Positions 24,733-32,643 of a DNA stretch of 34,593 bases are shown here, piece after piece. This DNA comes from an uncultured Anaerovibrio sp. Its GTDB lineage: Bacteria; Bacillota; Negativicutes; Selenomonadales; Selenomonadaceae. Position 1 is the stretch's first letter. Each line of letters starts with the position of its first letter. The notes beneath the pieces were generated by a model. It was not told where the DNA came from, made no database searches, and worked only from the letters and a program-made list of their open reading frames with translations. The stretch spans positions 1 to 34,593 of the forward strand of contig CAKPVW010000018.1 of assembly GCA_934196075.1 (NCBI GenBank), written 5' to 3'. The position numbers were made by a program, and so were the translations under genes.

Positions 24733-24861
24733 TTATTTACAGATTATTGTCCTTAGTTTCTCCAATACACCTTCATCAGCAGGCAGCCATACCACCTCAT
24801 CTAGCTGATTTTTGCCCAGCCATCTAGCAGCTTCATGCTCCTTCGCCTTATCATAATTAAT
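24733..24861 (-). pseudogene. C-terminal relic of a NUDIX hydrolase (MutT-like)
   Basis: A 42-codon minus-strand frame reads NYDKAKEHEAARWLGKNQLD and then EVVWLPADEGVLEKL before a TAA at 24735-24733. This is the typical C-terminus of MutT/CTP-pyrophosphohydrolase NUDIX proteins. The NUDIX box itself is missing and an in-frame stop stands at 24864-24862, so only a fragment remains. The surrounding gap 24559-25093 otherwise shows the asd terminator at its right end. Possibly there is also an extended -10 TGATATAAT (hexamer 24706-24701) that could serve truB. No intact gene was seen. Confidence 0.65.
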
Positions 24862-24955
24862 TTAGTTGTGTATATATTCGCCATTTGTTTGTGATTTCCT
24901 GCCAGCATGGGAAAAAAGTTGATAAAACAACTTTTCAATTTTCTTGCCAAAATCT

Positions 24956-25010
24956 AAAAACCCTGCCAGATTTAAGCTTTTTGCCAGCTTATTACCTGTA
25001 CAGGGTTTTT
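24956..25010 (-). terminator. terminator of dapB-asd
   Basis: AAAAACCCTG (24956-24965) and CAGGGTTTTT (25001-25010) form a perfect 10-bp stem with a 35-nt loop, followed by T's on the minus strand. It is about 84 nt past the asd stop. The symmetrical A/T ends allow bidirectional use. Confidence 0.75.
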
Positions 25011-25093
25011 ATTATGTATTTATTAGATTTTTACCCCAAATACATGTTAATTCAAAAACATATATAATGGTTATTTAGACCTTAAAATAGTTT

Positions 25094-26125
25094 TTACACC
25101 ATTTCATTCTTAATCATGTACTCTGCAATCTGGAGAGCATTGAGAGCTGCACCCTTGCGAATCTGATCACCACATACCCAGAAGTTCAGGGCATTGTCAA
25201 TGGAGTAATCCTTGCGAATACGGCCTACCTCTACATCATCCTTGCCAGAGGTTTCCAAAGGCATTGGATAAATCTGCTCATCTGGATTATCAGTAAGGGT
25301 TACACCTGGGAATGCTGCCAATACTTCACGAGCCTTTTCTACAGAAATCTCATCCTCAAACTCTACATTCACAGACTCTGCATGACTTCTATATACAGGA
25401 ACACGAACAGTAGTAGCAGTGATTCTCATGCTATCATCGCTCATGATCTTCTTGGTTTCGTCGATCATCTTCATCTCTTCCTTGGTGTAGAGATTATCCT
25501 TGAATACATCAATCTGAGGAATCAGGTTGAAGGCAATCTGATAATGCTTGGCCAGGGAAGCACCTGGAAGAATATTGGCAACTACAGGACGGCCCTCGTT
25601 AATAGCCCTTACCTGCTCCTCCAGCTCAGCCATAGCTTCCTTACCGCCACCAGATACAGCCTGATAGGTAGATACAACTACACGCTTAATCTTGGAAACA
25701 TTGTAAAGAGGCTTCAGAGCCATTACCATAATAATAGTGGAGCAATTAGGGTTAGCAATAATACCCTTGTGGTTAGCAATAGCCTCAGGATTTACCTCTG
25801 GCACTACCAATGGTACCTCTGGGTCCATACGGAAAGCACTGGAGTTATCAATAACTACAGCACCAGCCTTGACAGCAGCAGGAGCAAAAGTCTTGCTGGC
25901 TGCACCACCGGCAAAGAGAGCAATATCCACACCCTTGAAGGAATCCTCAGTGGCCTCCTCAACGGTGTATTCCTTACCCATAAACTGAATCTTCTTGCCT
26001 GCAGAACGCTTGGAAGCCAGCATCTTCAGCTCAGCAAATGGGAAATTTCTCTCCTCAATCAGGTTCAGAAATTCCTGACCTACAGCACCAGTAGCACCCA
26101 GAATAGCAACATTGTATTTCTTCAT
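25094..26125 (-). CDS. asd: aspartate-semialdehyde dehydrogenase
   Basis: 343 residues; NADPH-dependent reduction of aspartyl phosphate to L-aspartate 4-semialdehyde for lysine, diaminopimelate, threonine and methionine. The N-terminal dinucleotide motif is VAILGATGAVGQEFL, then DNSSAFRMD and the catalytic cysteine in IANPNCSTI; later GTP-independent substrate residues lie in QAVSGGGKEA and the C-terminal VCGDQIRKGAALNAL. The AAAGGATG ribosome site precedes the ATG. It lies 113 nt downstream of dapB, probably in one operon. Its product is also the substrate of the carboxynorspermidine synthase encoded nearby. Confidence 0.97.
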   Translation of the reverse strand: MKKYNVAILGATGAVGQEFLNLIEERNFPFAELKMLASKRSAGKKIQFMGKEYTVEEATEDSFKGVDIALFAGGAASKTFAPAAVKAGAVVIDNSSAFRMDPEVPLVVPEVNPEAIANHKGIIANPNCSTIIMVMALKPLYNVSKIKRVVVSTYQAVSGGGKEAMAELEEQVRAINEGRPVVANILPGASLAKHYQIAFNLIPQIDVFKDNLYTKEEMKMIDETKKIMSDDSMRITATTVRVPVYRSHAESVNVEFEDEISVEKAREVLAAFPGVTLTDNPDEQIYPMPLETSGKDDVEVGRIRKDYSIDNALNFWVCGDQIRKGAALNALQIAEYMIKNEMV

Positions 26126-26238
26126 CTATATACATCCTTTCAAATGTTAATCAATATTCACATACTTCTGTCAGCATATTCATTAATGGCCAAAATCCAT
26201 ACCATGAACTTCGTGACAAAAGTCAAAGCCAAAGAATT

Positions 26239-27030
26239 TTAATCCATCACCTTGTCCAGACCTATTACCAGACCGTCAAGACTGCGAACCTTTTTGCAGG
26301 CCAAACATACACCAGGCATAAAGGATTCACGATTGAGGGAATCATGGCGAATGGTCAGCGTCTGTCCCAAACCACCAAAAATAACTTCCTGATGAGCCAC
26401 ATAACCCGGCAAACGCACACTATGAATATGCATACCATCTACATTGGCGCCTCTTGCCCCCTGCACTTTTTCACTTTCCTCAGGATTGCCCTGCTGATGA
26501 GCAGCACGAACCTCAGAAATCATAGCCGCAGTCTGGAGCGCTGTACCAGATGGTGCATCCAGCTTTTTATCATGGTGAAGCTCTATAATCTCCACCTCAG
26601 GCATATACTTGGCAGCCTGCTTGGCCATAAGCATCATTAGCACTGCGCCAATGGCAAAATTAGGTGCAATAAAGCATGGTGCATTGTTATCCTTGGCCAG
26701 CTGAGCCAGCTCTGCCTTGGCCTCCTCAGAAAGACCAGTGGTACCAATAACAGGAGATACCCCCTTCTTCAATGCCATTACTGCATTGCCATATACCACG
26801 TCAGGACGAGTAAAGTCGACCATAACCTCTGGCTTGGCAGCATCAATGGCCTGCTCCAGATTGTCAGTAACAACTATACCGGATTTGCCCATGCCTACCA
26901 TTTCGCCGGCATCAATGCCAGTTTTAATATCAACAGCAGCTACCAGCTGCAGCTCCTGGTCCTCCATAACAGCCTTGACAACTGCCTGTCCCATTCTGCC
27001 GCAGGCACCGCTGACTAAAACCTTTATCAA
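26239..27030 (-). CDS. dapB: 4-hydroxy-tetrahydrodipicolinate reductase
   Basis: 263 residues; second committed step of diaminopimelate/lysine synthesis. The Rossmann motif is VLVSGACGRMGQAVVKAV; the catalytic region has EIIELHHDKKLDAPSGTA and the C-terminal dimer region HSLNRESFMPGV is preserved in form. The TTG at 27030 is chosen: GGAGG lies 8 nt upstream and the length then matches the family (about 265). The reading frame extends further without a ribosome site. Own promoter at 27081-27109; the short leader excludes a lysine riboswitch. Confidence 0.96.
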   Translation of the reverse strand: MIKVLVSGACGRMGQAVVKAVMEDQELQLVAAVDIKTGIDAGEMVGMGKSGIVVTDNLEQAIDAAKPEVMVDFTRPDVVYGNAVMALKKGVSPVIGTTGLSEEAKAELAQLAKDNNAPCFIAPNFAIGAVLMMLMAKQAAKYMPEVEIIELHHDKKLDAPSGTALQTAAMISEVRAAHQQGNPEESEKVQGARGANVDGMHIHSVRLPGYVAHQEVIFGGLGQTLTIRHDSLNRESFMPGVCLACKKVRSLDGLVIGLDKVMD

Positions 27031-27080
27031 CGTAAACGCCTCCAAACAATAAATTTCCCCATGTAGGAGATACATTTACC

Positions 27081-27109
27081 ATAATAAAGGAAAAAAGCCA
27101 GATATGCAA
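27081..27109 (-). promoter_or_regulatory. promoter of dapB-asd
   Basis: Minus strand: -35 TTGCAT (27109-27104), 17-nt spacer, -10 TATTAT (27086-27081), leaving a leader of about 45 nt. Confidence 0.72.
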
Positions 27110-27142
27110 GCTTTTTCCTAAAAAAATCCACTATAAAATAAC

Positions 27143-27158
27143 AAAAGTCCATTGGGAC
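27143..27158 (-). terminator. weak terminator after the candidate immunity gene
   Basis: Minus strand: GTCC-CAAT-GGAC (27158-27147) followed by TTTTGTTATTTT, about 23 nt after the stop. The stem is only 4 bp, so the call is tentative. Confidence 0.3.
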
Positions 27159-27180
27159 ACGATATTTCAAGGCTTCCAGC

Positions 27181-27441
27181 TTAGCAAAAATATTGCTTCA
27201 ACACTGGATAATCGTAGGCCAATTCCTTTAGTACATATTGACAGGCAGAGGCTTCATCCGAAAAATGCCTTTCCGCAATAACCTGCATCCGTTCGATGGT
27301 CTTTGCCAGATATTCTCCTTGCGTTTCTGTCAAATCAATATATATTTCCCCCACCATGGGACGCTGTTCCATAATGCGGTAGTAGGAGGTATCTACTTTG
27401 TGCTTTTGCAAAATAGCCTGCAAATCCTGTATTGTCATCAT
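27181..27441 (-). CDS. small protein, candidate immunity protein for the TNT toxin
   Basis: 86 residues (or 85 from a second ATG at 27438), acidic, no signal peptide or membrane segment. It begins MMTIQDLQAILQKHKVDTSY and ends AYDYPVLKQYFC. I do not recognise a family. Its ATG overlaps the TNT gene stop as ATGA, with AGGAGG 4-7 nt upstream, so it is translated with the toxin. A small cytoplasmic partner fused transcriptionally behind a secreted NADase is the classic place for an antitoxin; in Mycobacterium the TNT inhibitor IFT is likewise encoded next to its toxin. The role is inferred from position only. Confidence 0.6.
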   Translation of the reverse strand: MMTIQDLQAILQKHKVDTSYYRIMEQRPMVGEIYIDLTETQGEYLAKTIERMQVIAERHFSDEASACQYVLKELAYDYPVLKQYFC

Positions 27442-27986
27442 TGTACCTCCTGTAAATACTCGTCGAATTGAGTGAAAATCTCATTGGATATTTTGTATTG
27501 TGTACCACCGCCCGGCTGACCAAACCAAGGGGCTATGATAGCTTCCTCTACTGGCATATCCTTTAACAAACGCAATTTGTGAAATTGATTTTTATCGGTA
27601 GTTCTAGGCAGGGAACGCTGTTCAAAGGAATCATTTTCTGTTCCAAAGTAGCTTCCCTTGACACGGCCATATCTAGTAACTATGGTACCAGCCTTCAGAA
27701 TAACCTTTTTCGGGGTGTTTAGGGCACCATCATTAGGAGGATATATCGGCTCTCCATATTTGGAATAATACCTATCCTCTCCCTCAAGACCTGGTGTATA
27801 TTCCAAGCCCAATTCCTTGGCCCTCTGTGCCAGCATTTCATCGCTAGGCTCACTGCTAAATTCATCACTAAGCTCACTACTAATTACATTGCACTCTGCT
27901 GTGGCTTCATTGGCATTACCCACGGCAGCAAATACAGCCATACATGCCATCATAAACACTAGTAATATTGTTGATACTTTTTTCAT
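27438..27986 (-). CDS. exported TNT-domain protein (predicted NAD+ glycohydrolase)
   Basis: 182 residues. Signal peptide about 1-25 (basic KK, hydrophobic STILLVFMMACMAVFAAV, cleavage near GNA). A Ser/Glu-rich spacer follows (about 31-52, with an imperfect repeat SELSDEF/SEPSDEM). The TNT domain covers about 78-182, starting YPPNDGAL. Residues corresponding to those important in M. tuberculosis TNT appear conserved: R105 (TRYG), Y113 (GSYF), R124 (QRSLP), H136 (FHKL) and Q157 (APWFGQPGGGTQY). The family cleaves NAD+ and kills target cells. The ATG at 27986 follows GGGAGATAG; upstream in-frame codons lack a site. There is no adjacent secretion apparatus; Sec export alone would place it in the periplasm or outside. 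Activity is predicted, not shown. Confidence 0.85.
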   Translation of the reverse strand: MKKVSTILLVFMMACMAVFAAVGNANEATAECNVISSELSDEFSSEPSDEMLAQRAKELGLEYTPGLEGEDRYYSKYGEPIYPPNDGALNTPKKVILKAGTIVTRYGRVKGSYFGTENDSFEQRSLPRTTDKNQFHKLRLLKDMPVEEAIIAPWFGQPGGGTQYKISNEIFTQFDEYLQEVQ

Positions 27987-28136
27987 CGCACTATCTCCCT
28001 TCCTTGTCAATGCGAAACAATCTCTAGTGTTAACAATTCCACAGAGGAACAGCAAAATCCTGCTAATCTATCAGGATATTTAATTCTTTTCTATCGTATT
28101 CTGCGAATACTTACATCACCCCCGTTTTCAACCATC

Positions 28137-29000
28137 TTAGTTCAAAGCACTGCGGACATTTGCCAGGACACCCAAATGAACATCCATGGTTAAATTATCT
28201 ACGGTTTCCTCTGATTTTTTTGTACAGCCATCTACACTGCCGGCTGCCAACATCTTTCTCAGCATAGCCAGCTCTACCTCATCCTCTGGCAGAAGGTTTT
28301 TCGCATATATGCGAGAAAGAACCGCACTGACGCCCCAGCCCCACCAATTTGATACACCGCTAACCAAGGCAATATCCGCTACTTCCTGAGCACAGATATC
28401 TTCCCCATGAGGCACGTATTTTTCAATGGTTTCCCGCAAAGCTCCCATACCCATTTCATTACCCCCATCCCCAATCGAGATCGTCACAATCCCTCGAGAC
28501 TTGGCAGATTCGATAATGCTGGAAGCATCCACAAACATCGGGTCAATGACGCCGCCTCTCATATTATGGTAATGTCCATCCATAGCCTTGCCGGGACGTT
28601 CAATGGTTATGACATGACTAGGCTTCAAAGCATCCAGCTGCTCTGCCATAAACTCTGTTACCTCATATTTTGGCAGCATCAAAGGACGGCATTTGCAGCC
28701 CCTTTCCGTTAGAGCTGCATTAACAATCCAATAAGCCTCCTCATCAGTCCAAACTGATACTGGTACCCCTACTGCTTCAAAGGCATAGGCTAAATTGGCC
28801 GTACCGAGAGGCCCATCTGTTTCTCCCGCAAAATTATGCAGGCCCAATCTGACTGGAAAGCCTGTCAACAGCACCACCCCTTTGACCTCTTTCAAGGTGC
28901 TTTCCAATTTGTCTATAGGATTGACAGGTGCATTTTCCAACAATCCTCTGTGTCCAGGATCAAAACGCATTGCTTTATCTAAATTCATATAAAATTTCAT
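28137..29000 (-). CDS. DUF4392 protein (D-glutamate cyclase C-terminal-domain family)
   Basis: 287 residues. Nucleotide-like loops are visible: GVVLLTGFPVRLGLHNFAGE, DGPLGTANLAYAFEAVGVPV, and ISIGDGGNEMGMGAL. The family forms the C-terminal part of the mammalian mitochondrial D-glutamate cyclase (DGLUCY), which converts D-glutamate to 5-oxo-D-proline. The matching N-terminal-domain protein (DUF1445) is the next gene upstream, so the two are probably a split enzyme. The ATG at 29000 follows GAGGTG by 6 nt; a GTG at 29009 overlaps that site. Transcribed with the oxoprolinase genes. The gap 28001-28136 contains small hairpins, one (ATCCTG/CAGGAT plus TTT, about 28056-28080) possibly a weak terminator. 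Confidence 0.88.
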   Translation of the reverse strand: MKFYMNLDKAMRFDPGHRGLLENAPVNPIDKLESTLKEVKGVVLLTGFPVRLGLHNFAGETDGPLGTANLAYAFEAVGVPVSVWTDEEAYWIVNAALTERGCKCRPLMLPKYEVTEFMAEQLDALKPSHVITIERPGKAMDGHYHNMRGGVIDPMFVDASSIIESAKSRGIVTISIGDGGNEMGMGALRETIEKYVPHGEDICAQEVADIALVSGVSNWWGWGVSAVLSRIYAKNLLPEDEVELAMLRKMLAAGSVDGCTKKSEETVDNLTMDVHLGVLANVRSALN

Positions 29001-29027
29001 AGAAAACACCTCACAATTTCACTCAAT

Positions 29028-29840
29028 TTATCTATGGGCTTTTTTAGCCTCCAAGAAACCATTAACAGCATCATTGAGCATATTAGTAATAAACATATGA
29101 CCAGGAGCATGGGTTATTACCAAAGGCAGACCAGCCTCCTCAATAACCGACTGAGGGGTAACGCCGCAGCCCCAAAAAACAGGAATCTCACCAGGATAAA
29201 TATCCACAGCATCTCCATAATCAGGCTTCATCAAATCAACTATCCCCAGCTTTTCCGGCTCACCGATATTCACAGGCGCACCATGTACATTAGGAAATCT
29301 CCCTGTAATCTCATTAGCCCTTTGGGCATTTTCCGGTGTCATAGGCCTCATGCTTACCACCAAAAGGCCGTGAAATGGCCCTGCCGGCTCCGTCATTACC
29401 TTGGTACGAAACATAGGCACATTCCGCCCCATAGAAATATGACGTACATCTATACCCTCTTTGATAAGAGCCTCCTCAAAGGAAAAACTGCAGCCAATCA
29501 GAAATACCACCATATCATCCTGCCAATAAGGAGTAGCATCCGCCACCTCTTTTACCAGCTTGCCATTGGCAAAAATGCGGTATTGGGGAATATCCGTTAA
29601 AATATTGGCTCCCTTTCCCATATCCTGCACGTAGGGACTGCCCTGTATAACCTCCAGCAGAGGGCAGGGCTTGGGATTTTTGCGGGCAAATTCCTCAAAA
29701 TAGCCTGCATATTTCTCCGGCATAATCACAAGATTGGCCTGAGCATAGCCATTACACATACCAGAAGTCTGTCCCGTAATCTCCCCGGAACGAATCTTCA
29801 ACCAGATATCCTCTGGTTTTGCCTTGCTATAATCAATCAT
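29028..29840 (-). CDS. YcsI/DUF1445 family protein (putative hydro-lyase, D-glutamate cyclase family)
   Basis: 270 residues. Family marks are KIRSGEITGQTSGMCNGYAQ with ANLVIMP, then NPKPCPLLEV, FLIGCSFSFEEAL and the late PVFWGCGVTPQSVI with THAPGHMFITN. In B. subtilis, ycsI sits in the ycsF-kipI-kipA (pxpABC) cluster, as here. The family is homologous to the other half of DGLUCY. Catalysis of D-glutamate cyclisation by the bacterial pair is inferred. ATG at 29840, with GGTGG just upstream; 27 nt after pxpC. Confidence 0.9.
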   Translation of the reverse strand: MIDYSKAKPEDIWLKIRSGEITGQTSGMCNGYAQANLVIMPEKYAGYFEEFARKNPKPCPLLEVIQGSPYVQDMGKGANILTDIPQYRIFANGKLVKEVADATPYWQDDMVVFLIGCSFSFEEALIKEGIDVRHISMGRNVPMFRTKVMTEPAGPFHGLLVVSMRPMTPENAQRANEITGRFPNVHGAPVNIGEPEKLGIVDLMKPDYGDAVDIYPGEIPVFWGCGVTPQSVIEEAGLPLVITHAPGHMFITNMLNDAVNGFLEAKKAHR

Positions 29841-29868
29841 TTTCCACCCAACCTTTCTCCTTTATCCT

Positions 29869-30981
29869 TTAGTCCAGAGGCTCTACAACTACGTCATAGG
29901 CCTCTCCATTTACCCACATTTGATACCTTTGGGCTTTATAGCTGTAACTGAGATATGACTTTTCTACCATTCCCTCACTGATATGCTCTGCCAGCCTTTG
30001 CCAACTATCTGCCCACTGTCGTAAAAGTCTTTGGGCTGTCTGAACTGTAATAAAGGCAAATTGGATTTTCCGTCCCGGCATAGCCTGAGCCAAAAGGGGC
30101 AAATCCACTGTGGCTGCCGTAGCTATCTTGGGATAACCGCCTGTGGTCTGATGGTCTGCCAGCATAATAATAGGCTGTCCATTAGGGGGTATCTGAATGG
30201 AGCCAAAAACAATGCCATCGGTAATCAAATCCTGTTGCTGAATTTTTTCCACGGGCCTGCCCTCCAGCCGATAGCCCATGCGGTCAGCCTCATTGCTAAT
30301 GGTATAAATCTCTTGGGCAAATTTCTCCAGCTCCTGAGGAGAAAAATATTCCTGCTGAGGGCCAGGAACAATACGTATTATCAACGGCTCCTGCTGAGAT
30401 AATTTTTCCTGCACCTGAGCATAAAATTCCTGGGCTTGGGGCAGAGCCAACTGCCCAGCTAGCATTTTCCTGCTAGCAGACTCTAGTTCTCCCACTGGCA
30501 GTATATCTCCTGCCACCAGCTTTCGTCCCTGCCAGCCTCCCAGCTTTAGCTTCAAATTGGTACTGCGGCTGCCCTGCACCTCTGGCACATCTATGCCGCC
30601 AGCTACCCCAATATAAGCCCTTGTGCCCTGCTTCTGACTGACCACCCTTAGCCTTTGTCCCTGACGAATCACCAAAGCTTTATAAGGTGCAACGGAATGC
30701 CCATCCAGCTGCAGTTGAGGAACACCGCCAGTAACAGCCACCAAAGCGTCCTGCTGAAATTCCAGCTCCGGCCCAGCAAAGGTACTTTCCAGCACTGCTG
30801 CCATAGGCGTTCCAAAAGGATTGACTGCAAAATCTACCTTGTTGCCTACCAGCAGATTGGCCAGCAAAGCTGCTGGATAATCCATAACGCCAGAAACCTG
30901 CATACCTCCAGCCTGCATACCATAGCGGCCACTATCCTGTACTGTGGTCAACAAACCACCATTTATAACCTTGATACTCAT
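29869..30981 (-). CDS. pxpC: 5-oxoprolinase subunit PxpC (biotin-dependent carboxyltransferase family)
   Basis: 370 residues. The AHS2/KipA signature GLLTTVQDSGRYGMQAGGMQ and VSGVMDYPAALLANLLVGN opens the protein; later SRSTNLKLKLGG, RMGYRLEG and SIQIPPNGQPIIMLADHQTTGGYPKIA are diagnostic. With PxpA and PxpB it hydrolyses 5-oxoproline to glutamate using ATP. An extra stretch of about 10 residues (FAVNPFGTPM) interrupts the usual VGN-to-LE segment near residue 50. ATG overlaps the pxpB stop (ATGA). Confidence 0.95.
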   Translation of the reverse strand: MSIKVINGGLLTTVQDSGRYGMQAGGMQVSGVMDYPAALLANLLVGNKVDFAVNPFGTPMAAVLESTFAGPELEFQQDALVAVTGGVPQLQLDGHSVAPYKALVIRQGQRLRVVSQKQGTRAYIGVAGGIDVPEVQGSRSTNLKLKLGGWQGRKLVAGDILPVGELESASRKMLAGQLALPQAQEFYAQVQEKLSQQEPLIIRIVPGPQQEYFSPQELEKFAQEIYTISNEADRMGYRLEGRPVEKIQQQDLITDGIVFGSIQIPPNGQPIIMLADHQTTGGYPKIATAATVDLPLLAQAMPGRKIQFAFITVQTAQRLLRQWADSWQRLAEHISEGMVEKSYLSYSYKAQRYQMWVNGEAYDVVVEPLD

Positions 30982-31688
30982 TTTATCATCGCCTTGTATT
31001 CCGCCTGAGAGATAGGCTTGAATTTTACATACTGTCCCGCAGATAGCAGCACCGGCTGAGGCCGGTTAGCATCATATAGCTTCAAGGGAGTTCGTCCAAT
31101 AATCTGCCAGCCTCCCGGTGACTCCACAGAATAAATTCCTGTCTGGCCCCCTGCAATTCCTACACTGCCAGCTTCTATTTTTAATCGAGGAGCTTTCTTC
31201 CGCGGGGTAGCCAAGTGAAGATTCATACCGCCTAAATAGGGAAATCCTGCCACAAAGCCCAGCATATACACAGGATATTCTGGCTCAGCGTGCATCTCTA
31301 TGACCTCCTGTGGACTAAGCTGATGATAATCTGCCACCTCAGCCAAATCTGGGCCATATTCTCCTCCATATACCACAGGAATCTCCACAACTTCCTTGCT
31401 GGCTGTCTCCGCTGCCTCTATATGTTCAGCCATCTGCTGTAATATTTGAGTCAATTCATCATAAGAGATAAGCAATGGGTTATATTCCACCAGCAGGGAG
31501 CAATAGGTAGGCACCATTTCCACAATGCCTGACAATTTATTCTGCTGAACAGCCTGTTGGATTTTGTCCCGCAGAGCCATTACCCGCTGGTTTATATCCA
31601 ACTCAATAGCCCGGCCAAATTCTACAGCTATAGCTCTATCCCCCAAGGTCAGCAGCCGCAGGGAGATATTGGCTTGGTTCTTTTCCAT
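30978..31688 (-). CDS. pxpB: 5-oxoprolinase subunit PxpB
   Basis: 236 residues, AHS1/KipI family. LLTLGDRAIAVEFG opens the protein; EIPVVYGGEYGPDL, MLGFVAGFPYLGGM and GSVGIAGGQTGIYSVESPGGWQIIGRTP are the strongest family motifs. It forms the PxpBC complex that activates 5-oxoproline by phosphorylation. In Bacillus the same family includes KipI, the inhibitor of kinase KinA, but the pxpA and pxpC neighbours support the enzyme role. Starts 16 nt after pxpA. Confidence 0.96.
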   Translation of the reverse strand: MEKNQANISLRLLTLGDRAIAVEFGRAIELDINQRVMALRDKIQQAVQQNKLSGIVEMVPTYCSLLVEYNPLLISYDELTQILQQMAEHIEAAETASKEVVEIPVVYGGEYGPDLAEVADYHQLSPQEVIEMHAEPEYPVYMLGFVAGFPYLGGMNLHLATPRKKAPRLKIEAGSVGIAGGQTGIYSVESPGGWQIIGRTPLKLYDANRPQPVLLSAGQYVKFKPISQAEYKAMIK

Positions 31689-31704
31689 AAGCTCCCACCA
31701 CCCT

Positions 31705-32466
31705 TTAGACTAAAAAATTCTTAATGGTAATCCCCTCAGCCTCCAAGGCTGAGCGAATGGTGCACACCAGCTCAATGGCCTGGGCATTGTCACCGTGAAC
31801 ACAAATACTGTCTGCCTGCATGGAGATTTCTTTGCCATTAATGGAAATAACTTTGTGCTCCTTGGCCATCATCACCGCCCTGGCCGCAGCCTGCTGAGCA
31901 TCATGGATGACTGCACCTGGCAATCTTCTATTGACCAATGAGCCATCATCATTGTAGGCTCTATCAGCAAATACCTCGCTGATAACAGGCAGACCAACTT
32001 TTTCGGCCTCTTTTAGCATCAGGGAACCAGCCAGCCCCATAAGGCGGATATTGCTATCCACACTGGATACAGACTGAGCTATAGCCTTTGCCAAAACTTC
32101 ATCCTTGGCTGCCATATTGTAAAGAGCCCCGTGAGGCTTCACATGCTGCAGCTTCATCCCCTGAGCCTGGGCAAAGGCCAGCAAAGCCCCAAGCTGGTAT
32201 TTCACATAGGCTCCAACCTCGGCAGGAGTAATATTCATAGGCCGACGGCCAAAGCCCATTAAATCTGGAAAACCGGGATGAGCACCTATGGCCACTCCAT
32301 GCTCTTTGGCCAGAGCTACGGTTTTTTCCATAACTACAGGATCACCAGCGTGGTAGCCGCAGGCAATATTTACGGAGGAAACATGGGGTATTACCTGAGC
32401 ATCCAGCCCAATGGTATATGCACCAAAGCTTTCTCCCAAATCACAATTCAAATCTACACAGCTCAT
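31705..32466 (-). CDS. pxpA: 5-oxoprolinase subunit PxpA (LamB/YcsF family)
   Basis: 253 residues. Begins [17 protein letters not shown], the LamB/YcsF signature, followed by [46 protein letters not shown] and [12 protein letters not shown]. The family has a TIM-barrel-like deacetylase fold and opens the lactam ring after activation by PxpBC. AAGGAG is about 8 nt before the ATG. First of five closely spaced genes (pxpA-pxpB-pxpC-ycsI-DUF4392). Confidence 0.96.
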   Translation of the reverse strand: MSCVDLNCDLGESFGAYTIGLDAQVIPHVSSVNIACGYHAGDPVVMEKTVALAKEHGVAIGAHPGFPDLMGFGRRPMNITPAEVGAYVKYQLGALLAFAQAQGMKLQHVKPHGALYNMAAKDEVLAKAIAQSVSSVDSNIRLMGLAGSLMLKEAEKVGLPVISEVFADRAYNDDGSLVNRRLPGAVIHDAQQAAARAVMMAKEHKVISINGKEISMQADSICVHGDNAQAIELVCTIRSALEAEGITIKNFLV

Positions 32467-32516
32467 AATATATGCTCCTTCTTGTTCTATTACCTACAGA
32501 TAGCCTTGCTAAATTT

Positions 32517-32565
32517 AAAAGGGCCATCAGCCAATAGCCTGATATAGCTACTGACCGATTGGCCC
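32517..32565 (-). terminator. terminator/attenuator between dat and pxpA
   Basis: Minus strand: GGGCCA (32565-32560) pairs with TGGCCC (32526-32521), and inside it GGTCAGTAG pairs with CTATTGGCT through several G-T pairs. TTTT and AAATTT follow. It begins about 80 nt after the aminotransferase stop. No separate strong pxpA promoter was recognised, so partial readthrough from dat or a weak promoter must drive the pxp genes. Confidence 0.6.
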
Positions 32566-32643
32566 ATTCCAATCAATATATTTAGTTTGTTAGCGAATTT
32601 CCACTATAAATGTAGTAACTTTCGCCTCGCATCTACCCTATGC

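Noticed and set aside
25382..26242. 286-codon plus-strand frame opposite asd
   Set aside because: Shadow of asd; no recognisable protein pattern.
27031..27180. Lysine riboswitch ahead of dapB
   Set aside because: The promoter leaves only about 45 nt of leader, too short for the lysine aptamer, and no aptamer motif was seen.
28056..28080. Definite terminator between DUF4392 and the TNT gene
   Set aside because: Only a 6-bp stem with three T's; too weak to claim that the TNT gene is a separate transcript.
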